Below are positions 1 through 4,917 of a stretch of DNA of 5,765 nucleotides, piece by piece. The position numbers were made by a program, and so were the translations under genes. Source of the DNA: Planctomycetota bacterium (GTDB lineage: Bacteria > Planctomycetota > Phycisphaerae > UBA1845 > PWPN01); NCBI GenBank assembly GCA_016209665.1, contig JACQVT010000323.1, forward strand, positions 1 through 5,765, written 5' to 3'. The notes below the pieces were generated by a model. It was given only the letters and a program-made list of their open reading frames with translations. It had not been told where the DNA came from and ran no database searches. Within the stretch, counting starts at the first letter, position 1. Each line of letters starts with the position of its first letter.

Positions 1-91
1 CTCGTCGGCGTGAGCTGTACATGGTCCTGTCGCGGTAGGGCTTTCTGACCCCAAACTCGCGGGCCAGCATAAAGGCGCTGCGCCGCCGGGG

Positions 92-1228
92 CTAAGAGGC
101 TTTCCTCCGCCGGATCGCGGCCAGCCCGGCGAGGGCCAGCAGGCTCAGGCCCGCCGGCTCGGGGACCGGATCGCTGTACTGGTACACTTGGGCGTTGGTC
201 GCGCCGATGAAGAGCTGATCACCCAGGATGGCGAGGCTACGAGAGGTGATGGGGGCGGTGGCGAGAGTGTGCCACTCGACCAGATTGTCAGTCCATTTCA
301 CCACCACGCCCTGGAGCTGGACCCAGCTTCCCGGAATGAGGACGAACTCGGGGATCAGCCCATACATCCTGTCGCCGACAATCTTGTAGTCGTAGAACTG
401 GTCCAGGAGGGTCCCATTGGCAATGGACGAGGCGGACGTGCCGTCGAACCTGTACATCTTCGACGGGGTCCCAGCGCCCTGGAAGCTCTGATAGATCAGG
501 GAGCCCGCGAACGTGCCGGCGTTGGCCATGTATCCACCGCCGGGCGTCAGGTCCGGGCCGTCGAACCAGGCTGTTCCGTCGAAGACGCGCGACTTGCTCG
601 CCTCGGCATCCACGTTCACGTAGAGCCGGTTGTCCAAGACGCCCATGCCGTAGATACGGACGAAGGAGTACCCGCCGCTGGGAGTCACGCTCAGCGAGGT
701 GCCCCAGGTCGTACCGTTGTCGGTGCTGCGCCACACCATGGCGTTGTTGTTCTGGGCCCCGGCCATCCACAGGCTCCCGCCATAATCCGCGATATCGAAT
801 ATGTGGACGGCCGCCACCGGGGCCTTGTGCTGCCAGGTCTCGCTCGCGCCGCTGGCCGTGCCGACGGCGTACCCGCCGCTCTGGCTGGTCGTGGGGTCGA
901 TGTCCGGGGCGTACAGTTTGCCGCCAATCTGCCGGAATTGATAGATGGCCTCGGTTGGGCTGTTCAGCAGCCGGGGGCCGAAGGTGTTGGTGGCGGGGTC
1001 AAAGGCCCTGATGCCGATGGGGCCGGTGTTGGTGTCGTAGTCGCCGAAGCCTGCGTAGATCTTGCCGTTGAAGGCCGACAGAGCGGCCAGCACCTTGCCG
1101 ATCGAGGTGGGTTGGGCTGCGGCGTCCGGATGGGTTCCTACCAGGTCGAACGTCCCTTCGGCATGCAGGGGGCCGGCGAGGTAGAGTAACACTCCCAGAA
1201 CGACGGCAGACTCGGCGCTCTGTCTCAT
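92..1228 (-). CDS. Secreted beta-propeller-like protein with PEP-CTERM sorting tail
   Basis: The 378-residue product has an N-terminal signal peptide (residues 1-23, hydrophobic core VVLGVLLYLAG, likely cut after LHA). Its C-terminal tail has a PEP triad at 356-358, a hydrophobic stretch 359-372 and a basic end RRRK: the exosortase sorting signal, implying export and processing at the cell surface. Between these, seven spaced G-x-(L/I/M)-(Y/W/F)-type strands occur near residues 55, 103, 151, 200, 242, 285 and 336, a 42-51 residue period that suggests a seven-bladed propeller. One exact Asp-box (S-x-D-x-G-x-T-W, 168-175) lies in blade three. No catalytic residues are recognised, so a binding or structural role is inferred. 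I chose the ATG at 1228, not the upstream one at 1432, because the signal peptide follows it directly and AAGGA lies 10 bases upstream. No exosortase gene is in the window. The ligand is unknown. Confidence 0.88.
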   Translation of the reverse strand: MRQSAESAVVLGVLLYLAGPLHAEGTFDLVGTHPDAAAQPTSIGKVLAALSAFNGKIYAGFGDYDTNTGPIGIRAFDPATNTFGPRLLNSPTEAIYQFRQIGGKLYAPDIDPTTSQSGGYAVGTASGASETWQHKAPVAAVHIFDIADYGGSLWMAGAQNNNAMVWRSTDNGTTWGTSLSVTPSGGYSFVRIYGMGVLDNRLYVNVDAEASKSRVFDGTAWFDGPDLTPGGGYMANAGTFAGSLIYQSFQGAGTPSKMYRFDGTSASSIANGTLLDQFYDYKIVGDRMYGLIPEFVLIPGSWVQLQGVVVKWTDNLVEWHTLATAPITSRSLAILGDQLFIGATNAQVYQYSDPVPEPAGLSLLALAGLAAIRRRKAS

Positions 1229-1440
1229 GGAGGCTGCTTCCTTCACTGCTCCTTTTGCCGCCCGGGCAGCGGCATGCTTCCAGGCACGCCTTGAACCGCT
1301 CAAGATATCGCGCCGGGCAGGCCTCGACAAGCTGGTTCCTGATCCATCAACGGAGGTGCCGCCGCGATTATCCGCCGCCGCCCCGCGAAGGCCTGGCCAA
1401 GCCTGCGCGCGGACCCAACTGTCCCACTGCAAAGCCCGGG

Positions 1441-1669
1441 CTAAGCGGCGACGTAGGTACGAACCTCGACGGCGATGCCCGCTTGCGCCGCTCGCTCTGC
1501 TTCCTCGAGCAGTCGGGTGGTCGTCCGGGCATCAACGTACTGCTCGCCGCAGTTCTCACACACCTCGGCAGGGACGGACTTGAATACCACCGTGAGCCCG
1601 TGCCGCTCAAGCGTCACGCTGGCCGTGCCCCAGTTTCGTTTCGCCATGTCTGCAAATGACGCACTTCAT
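1441..1669 (-). pseudogene. YgiT-type zinc-finger (MqsA-like) antitoxin, frameshifted
   Basis: Two reading frames together spell one family member. From the ATG at 1669 (GGAGAG seven bases upstream) comes MKCVICRHGETKLG, with the first CxxC (C3, C6). That frame stops soon after. The other frame supplies TASVTLERHG, the VPAEVCENCGEQY motif (second CxxC, C37 and C40 in the rejoined protein) and the C-terminal helix ending TYVAA. Removing one base from the run of four C's at 1628-1631 (GGGG in the mRNA) restores a 75-residue protein of normal family length with both zinc-binding pairs. As it stands, only a 68-residue protein from an internal ATG at 1647 could be made. It would lack the first CxxC, and no ribosome site precedes that ATG. 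In this family the antitoxin binds its DUF4258 toxin partner, whose remnant lies immediately upstream and overlaps by ATGA. Alternatives are a sequencing error in the homopolymer or rare ribosomal frameshifting. Confidence 0.8.
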
Positions 1670-1823
1670 CGCTTCACTCTCCGGCGAAAGGACTCGTCCC
1701 AGCGCAACGGATCCGGCTCGTACACAGTTATTATAACAGACTCGGTGGCGGCAGTATTGTCAGCAACTACCACATGGGTCGGCTTCCAACCCATCCGAGG
1801 ACGAGCCGGCTGCGGTAGGGCAT
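1666..1823 (-). pseudogene. DUF4258-family toxin remnant, 5'-truncated and frame-disrupted
   Basis: The end of the gene reads VVVADNTAATESVIITVYEP followed by DPLRWDESFRRRVKR and a TGA at 1666-1668. This is the typical C-terminus of DUF4258 proteins, the usual toxin partners of YgiT-finger antitoxins. Its TGA overlaps the antitoxin ATG (ATGA). The preceding conserved segment MPYRSRLVLGWVGSRP is in a different frame. The join falls at about 1774-1779, where the family normally has RP-x-HVV. Loss of four bases (for example one ATGC from ATGCATG) would explain it. Upstream of 1823 I find no trace, in any frame, of the N-terminal half, including the expected RHA-x-ERM-type helix. Fewer than 100 bases remain before the neighbouring gene, so the 5' part has been lost. 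The protein is almost certainly inactive. Family assignment is from recalled motifs, not a search. Confidence 0.72.
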
Positions 1824-1853
1824 CGCCGCCGGCGGCGCCCACAACGTCTTGAC

Positions 1854-1873
1854 GTTAGGCCCAGGCGTTAGGT
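1854..1873 (-). repeat. Paired GTTAGGY half-sites (attC-like ends), 13 bp apart
   Basis: The plus strand carries GTTAGGC (1854-1860) and GTTAGGT (1867-1873), both matching the GTTRRRY core of integron attC ends. On the minus strand they read RYYYAAC, placed after the DMP19 stop codon, where a cassette's attC would begin. The first is preceded by an AACGTC/GACGTT palindrome (1841-1854). No matching opposite half-site completes a full-length attC, so this may be a remnant or chance. Confidence 0.25.
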
Positions 1874-1922
1874 GCACCAGCAGTTGGGACGATTACGTCT
1901 TTATGCCGTGACTGAGTTATCT

Positions 1923-2495
1923 TCACTTGCCTGATTCCTTCGCCGGCGGCCCAGCGGTGCAGAACTCGTCGGGATGAGCCCGAATGTACCCGGCGAGCTT
2001 GTTGTAGAACTCCCGGCCTTCGCCATACACTCCGTAGAACCTCTCGTTCAAGTCTTCGAGTCTCTGCAGCACGTCCCGTTGCTGTTCAGAAACATCGCCG
2101 TACGGGTCCTCGGGCAGCAGCCGCATACGGTCGCGGCGTGTTTTCGGAAGCACGCCGCCGGGAAAAGTCGCAATCGCCTGCCTCAGCAGGTCGGCGTACT
2201 CAGAAGCGCGGATCCTCTCAAAACCCCGCAGTGCCTTAGTGGGCAAATCGGCGGGTGTGTTCCAGAAGTACTGCCAGAAGCCCCCATTCAACACTTCGCG
2301 CTCGACCCAGGTCACAGCGTAGATGTAAAGTTGTCCCAGTGTCACGCTGGCCCACTCCCGTGGACGCTCTGCCGCCTTATCCGACCCCGTAGGCAGCATC
2401 CAGATAGGTTCGATTGCGGCCCATGCCAAGGCGGCATCGTCCAAACCAAGCGCCTTGTTGTCGATAAGATAGTGGTTCTTCTTCCTCCAGAGCAT
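1923..2495 (-). CDS. DMP19/DUF4375 family protein
   Basis: This 190-residue, probably cytoplasmic protein has the hallmark of the DMP19/DUF4375 family: the NGGFWQYFWN motif (residues 70-79) after a helical segment (50-69), a middle region with KALRGFERIRASEYADLL (87-104), and a C-terminal FYNKLAGYIRAHPDEF (163-178) like the usual Y-x(3)-HP-x-EF ending. DMP19-like proteins have been described as DNA-mimic-type proteins, but most members have no known function and none is claimed here. I see no signal peptide or membrane segment. The start at 2495 is preferred over the ATG at 2696 because GAGAGG lies six bases upstream and the domain begins soon after; the upstream extension has no family character. 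It is divergent from comM and upstream of a decayed toxin-antitoxin pair. Families of this kind are common in accessory and integron-cassette regions. Confidence 0.82.
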   Translation of the reverse strand: MLWRKKNHYLIDNKALGLDDAALAWAAIEPIWMLPTGSDKAAERPREWASVTLGQLYIYAVTWVEREVLNGGFWQYFWNTPADLPTKALRGFERIRASEYADLLRQAIATFPGGVLPKTRRDRMRLLPEDPYGDVSEQQRDVLQRLEDLNERFYGVYGEGREFYNKLAGYIRAHPDEFCTAGPPAKESGK

Positions 2496-2689
2496 CACGA
2501 ACCTCTCTGAGAAGTGACGTGTTCGATGCACGTTCAACGGAATCCGGTGCGTGTGACATAATGGAATGGCACTCCGACCGCTAAGGACACTAACCGAGTT
2601 TAACCAGCCGAGTCCAGACGAACCGGGATCGGCGAGAGATACCGAGGGACAGAGATAGCGAGGCACGGTCACTTCCTTTGCTCCACCGA

Positions 2690-2711
2690 CCGGCATGCCA
2701 ACTGATGCCGG
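2690..2711. repeat. Perfect inverted repeat, 7-bp arms, 8-base loop
   Basis: CCGGCAT (2690-2696) and ATGCCGG (2705-2711) are exact reverse complements around an 8-base loop. Neither strand has a T-run after it, so it is not a standard intrinsic terminator. Its position between divergent genes would suit an operator or a leader hairpin, but nothing else supports a function. Confidence 0.4.
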
Positions 2712-2763
2712 CGGGCATTGGAAGCACCCGGACGTGGTCGTGTGAGCCTGATGGCCCGTACAT

Positions 2764-2792
2764 TTGCCTTATTTACGGCACTCTGATAGACT
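2764..2792 (+). promoter_or_regulatory. Candidate comM promoter implying a leaderless transcript
   Basis: TTGCCT (2764-2769) and TAGACT (2787-2792) each match four of six bases of the sigma-70 -35 and -10 consensus, with the ideal 17-base spacing. The -10 ends seven bases before the comM ATG at 2800, so transcription would start at or next to the start codon. That fits the absence of any Shine-Dalgarno sequence there. The match is moderate and could be chance. Confidence 0.35.
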
Positions 2793-2799
2793 GCCCACC

Positions 2800-4329
2800 A
2801 TGCTTTCACGTCTTCACTCCGTGGCACTGGCCGGTATCGAGGCGCTGGGTTGCGAGGTCGAGGTGGATGTTGCCTCGCGCGGGTTCGCCAACGCGGCCAT
2901 CGTCGGCCTGCCGGATACGGCCGTGAAGGAGAGCCTCGAACGCGTGCGGTCCGCCCTTCGCAACAGCGGCTTCGAGTGGCCCAAGTACAAGACGGTCGTC
3001 AACCTCGCCCCCGCCGACATCAAGAAGGAGGGCCCGGCGTTCGACCTGCCCATCGCCCTGGGCATGATCTACGCCGGCGGCGAGGGTACGCCGGATCGGG
3101 CGGCCGAGTATCTCATCGCCGGCGAGCTGGCCCTCGATGGCCGCGTGCGGCCCATCAAGGGCGCCCTTTGCATGGCCATGCTCGCCCGCGACCAGAGGCT
3201 CACCGGTGTGATCCTGCCCCGCGACAACGCCCCCGAGGCGGCCGTCTGCGACGACGTGCAGGTGATCGGCATCGGCACGCTGGCCGAGGCCGTCGGCTTC
3301 CTCGACGACCGCCTGCCGCTGGAGCCCACCTGCGTTGACATCAACGAGGTCTTCAACCAGGCCAGCCAGTACGACGTCGACTTCAGCGAGGTCCGGGGCC
3401 AGGAGTCCGCCAAGCGAGCGTTGACCATTGCCGCCGCGGGTGCGCACAACCTGCTGCTCATCGGCCCGCCCGGCACCGGCAAGACGATGCTGAGCAAGCG
3501 GCTGCCCACGATCCTGCCGCCGCTGACGCTGGCCGAGTCGCTCGAAGCGACCCGCATCCACTCGGTCTCGGGCGAACTGCCCGCCGGCACCCCCCTGCTC
3601 GCTCGCCGGCCCGTCCGCTCGCCCCACCACTCTGCCAGCGGGCCGGCCATGGTCGGCGGGGGCACGGTGCCCAAGGCCGGCGAGGTGTCGCTGGCCCATC
3701 GCGGCCTGCTGTTCCTCGACGAGTTCCCGGAGTTCCCGCGGAGCATCCTGGAGACGCTCCGCCAGCCGCTGGAGGACGGTGTGGTCACCATCGCCCGGGC
3801 CCACGCCTCGATCTGCTTCCCGGCCGAGTTCATGCTCGTAGCCGCGATGAACCCCTGCCCCTGCGGCTACTTCACCGACCCCAACAAGCCGTGCAAGTGC
3901 TCGCCCCTCCAGATTGACAAATATCTGTCACGCATCAGTGGGCCCCTCATCGACCGCATCGACATTCACGTCGAGGTGCCGCCGGTCCCCTTCCGCGAGC
4001 TGCGGGGCAGCCGCGACGGCAGTGACAGCGCCACCCTCCGCGAGCAGGTCCTGCGGGCCCGCGACATTCAGAGGCAGCGCTTCGGCGATCACAGCACCAC
4101 GCTCAACGGCCGCATGGGCACCCGCCTGCTCCGCAAGCACTGCGCCATCGACGACGCGGGCGAGCGACTCCTCAAGCAGGCCCTCACCGAGCTGGGCCTG
4201 TCCGCCCGGGCCCACGACAAGATCCTCCGCGTTGCCCGCACCATCGCCGACCTCGCCGCCGAGCCCCGCATCAAGCCCGACCACCTCAGCGAGGCCATCA
4301 TGTACCGCCGCCTCGACCGGCAGTTGTGA
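2800..4329 (+). CDS. comM: ComM/YifB family Mg-chelatase-like AAA+ helicase
   Basis: This complete 509-residue protein is of normal family length. Residues 1-170 form the N-terminal Lon-protease-like (S5-fold) domain, with the conserved GLPDTAVKES (36-45) and KKEGPAFDLPIALG (75-88). The AAA+ Mg-chelatase-type domain follows: Walker A GPPGTGKT (222-229), SPHHSAS (274-280), Walker B LLFLDE (303-308), AAMNPCPCG (348-356, sensor-1 Asn351). Four cysteines at 353, 355, 365 and 367 form a likely metal site. The C-terminal Mg-chelatase domain carries HDKILRVARTIADL (472-485) with the sensor-2 arginine. ComM is a hexameric DNA helicase that promotes branch migration while transformed single-stranded DNA is integrated. 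I start at 2800 because the family begins MLSRLHS; a TTG 36 bases upstream is not supported. No key residue is missing. The stop lies 17 bases before the inverted-repeat unit. Confidence 0.96.
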   Translation: MLSRLHSVALAGIEALGCEVEVDVASRGFANAAIVGLPDTAVKESLERVRSALRNSGFEWPKYKTVVNLAPADIKKEGPAFDLPIALGMIYAGGEGTPDRAAEYLIAGELALDGRVRPIKGALCMAMLARDQRLTGVILPRDNAPEAAVCDDVQVIGIGTLAEAVGFLDDRLPLEPTCVDINEVFNQASQYDVDFSEVRGQESAKRALTIAAAGAHNLLLIGPPGTGKTMLSKRLPTILPPLTLAESLEATRIHSVSGELPAGTPLLARRPVRSPHHSASGPAMVGGGTVPKAGEVSLAHRGLLFLDEFPEFPRSILETLRQPLEDGVVTIARAHASICFPAEFMLVAAMNPCPCGYFTDPNKPCKCSPLQIDKYLSRISGPLIDRIDIHVEVPPVPFRELRGSRDGSDSATLREQVLRARDIQRQRFGDHSTTLNGRMGTRLLRKHCAIDDAGERLLKQALTELGLSARAHDKILRVARTIADLAAEPRIKPDHLSEAIMYRRLDRQL

Positions 4330-4346
4330 AAGCGTCGTTCATGGCC

Positions 4347-4376
4347 GCCACAAAAAGCACAAAAAGCCACGAAAAA
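4347..4376 (+). repeat. Left inverted-repeat arm, three A-rich nonamers
   Basis: The arm contains CACAAAAAG (4349-4357), CACAAAAAG (4358-4366) and CACGAAAAA (4368-4376), preceded by GC and with one C between the second and third. It pairs with 4768-4797 at 28 of 30 positions and ends at the base before the nuclease ATG at 4377. If translation began further upstream, this arm would encode a KSTKSHEK-type leader. Confidence 0.9.
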
Positions 4377-4766
4377 ATGAAATGGGATAATATCAACAAG
4401 TTGTGCGACATCGTCCGTGAGACCAGCTTTGCCATCCACCGCTATCACCGAAACGGACATCTGGAAAAGATCTACGAGAACGCCCTGGTGAACCGTCTGC
4501 GTAAGCGGGGGCTCAAGGTCGAGCAGCAGTTCCCACTTTGTGTCTACGATGAGGATGGTACTGTGCTCGGGGATTACTACGCCGATCTGTTTGTCGAGGA
4601 CTGCCTGATCGTGGAAACCAAGGCCTGTAAGTCAGTCACGAATGAGCACGTTGCCCAGTTGCTGGGCTCTCTCAAATCGTCCAGAATGGAAACGGGACTG
4701 CTCATCAACCTCGGCTCGCCAAGGTTGTACGTGAAGAAATACCTCATGACGGACCAGGAGAAGTGA
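4377..4766 (+). CDS. GxxExxR family PD-(D/E)XK nuclease-like protein
   Basis: The 129-residue protein begins with an amphipathic helical segment (NINKLCDIVRETSFAIHRY, 5-23), then the family signature NGHLEKIYENAL (26-37, invariant G27, E30). A basic stretch and EQQFPLCV (49-56) follow. The nuclease-type core is YYAD (67-70) then IVETKA (78-83), giving D70 and E80-x-K82, the metal-binding pattern of the PD-(D/E)XK_3 fold. It ends with QLLGSLKSS (94-102) and a strand RLYVKKYL (116-123). The family's biological role is not established; nuclease activity is inferred from the fold. Two in-frame upstream starts exist: ATG 4341 and GTG 4326, the latter overlapping the comM stop as GTGA. I prefer 4377 because the family domain starts there and the left arm would otherwise be coding. 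No Shine-Dalgarno is visible at any of the three starts, so the choice is uncertain. Confidence 0.85.
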   Translation: MKWDNINKLCDIVRETSFAIHRYHRNGHLEKIYENALVNRLRKRGLKVEQQFPLCVYDEDGTVLGDYYADLFVEDCLIVETKACKSVTNEHVAQLLGSLKSSRMETGLLINLGSPRLYVKKYLMTDQEK

Positions 4767-4767
4767 C

Positions 4768-4797
4768 TTTTTCGTGGCTTTTAGTGTTTTTTGTGGC
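4768..4797 (+). repeat. Right inverted-repeat arm, three T-rich nonamers
   Basis: The arm contains TTTTTCGTG (4768-4776), CTTTTAGTG (4778-4786) and TTTTTTGTG (4787-4795). These mirror the left arm apart from two mismatches, at 4783 and 4787. It begins one base after the nuclease stop codon. Its T-runs could also contribute to termination, but there is no adjacent GC stem. Confidence 0.9.
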
Positions 4798-4820
4798 TAT
4801 TCCACTTCAGACCGTAACCA

Positions 4821-4868
4821 GGGGCTTCCGGTCCCCAGGCGATTCGCCTCGGCCTTCGGCTACGGCCG
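4821..4868. repeat. Three adjacent small hairpins
   Basis: Back to back are GGGG/CCCC (4821-4836, loop 8), AGGCG/CGCCT (4837-4849, loop 3) and CGGCC/GGCCG (4850-4868, loop 9). No T-run follows, so a standard terminator is not supported. They may slow read-through from comM and the nuclease unit into the ATPase gene, or be part of a dispersed GC-rich intergenic repeat. Confidence 0.4.
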
Positions 4869-4880
4869 GCATCGCCGCGG

Positions 4881-4889
4881 TGGTATAGT
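4881..4889 (+). promoter_or_regulatory. Extended -10 promoter for the AAA+ ATPase gene
   Basis: TGGTATAGT has a five-of-six -10 hexamer (TATAGT, 4884-4889) preceded by the TG of an extended -10. No good -35 lies 16-18 bases upstream, as is usual for this class. Transcription would begin near 4896, about 22 bases before the ATG at 4918. Confidence 0.42.
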
Positions 4890-4917
4890 CACACGGAGCC
4901 CAGCGTAAGGGTTGTGC

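Larger units (their letters stand above)
2496..2799. other. Divergent intergenic region, DMP19 gene / comM
   Basis: These 304 bases separate the oppositely transcribed DMP19 gene and comM, so both promoters should lie here. I find a possible comM promoter close to its start codon and a perfect 7-bp hairpin in the middle. No convincing -35/-10 pair is visible for the DMP19 gene. The frame upstream of the DMP19 start stays open to 2696, but it has no family resemblance and no ribosome site, so I treat it as non-coding. I see no tRNA, riboswitch or repeat array. Confidence 0.6.
4347..4797 (+). mobile_element. Compact one-gene unit bounded by 30-bp inverted repeats
   Basis: The unit is 451 bp long. 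Its 30-bp ends (4347-4376 and 4768-4797) are reverse complements with two mismatches, and a single 390-bp GxxExxR nuclease gene fills the space between them almost exactly. The A/T-rich arms contrast sharply with the GC-rich flanks. I see no target-site duplication next to the arms and no DDE, tyrosine or HUH transposase, so it is not a recognised insertion sequence. Possibilities are a nuclease-mobilised element, a passenger carried by a dispersed repeat, or a non-autonomous unit moved in trans. From memory, GxxExxR genes in environmental genomes are often multicopy and flanked by similar A-rich repeats, which fits mobility. Mobility itself is inference. Confidence 0.6.

Noticed and set aside
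74..84. GGCGC/GCGCC palindrome just after the propeller gene, followed by TTT on the minus strand
   Set aside because: The loop is too short for the full stem and the T-run too short for a credible intrinsic terminator. I see no other feature in bases 1-91.
188..1189. Long plus-strand open frame opposite the PEP-CTERM gene
   Set aside because: It is antisense to a gene with signal peptide, repeats and sorting tail. Its translation has low complexity and no family character; it is a GC-rich shadow.
1290..1304. CTTGA/TCAAG hairpin in the leader of the propeller gene
   Set aside because: A 5-bp stem is expected by chance at this length, and no promoter, riboswitch or operator pattern accompanies it.
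1366..1371. GATAAT on the minus strand as a -10 for the propeller gene
   Set aside because: No acceptable -35 lies at normal spacing and the leader would exceed 130 bases.
1386..1400. Possible sigma-54 site upstream of the propeller gene (TGGCC...TTCGC)
   Set aside because: The GG-to-GC spacing is off by one base and the -12 element lacks the TTGC core.
1475..1852. Plus-strand open frame across the TA remnant
   Set aside because: The minus strand carries clear YgiT-finger and DUF4258 motifs there. The plus frame is serine/arginine-rich noise.
2806..3804. Long minus-strand open frame opposite comM
   Set aside because: It lies inside the conserved comM gene and mirrors its codon bias. There is no domain or ribosome site.
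1801..4880. Similarity between the stretches at about 1807-1832 and 4857-4882 (shared GGCATCGCCGC)
   Set aside because: Only an 11-base exact match in GC-rich DNA, partly inside the toxin remnant; it cannot be told from chance without a genome-wide repeat search.
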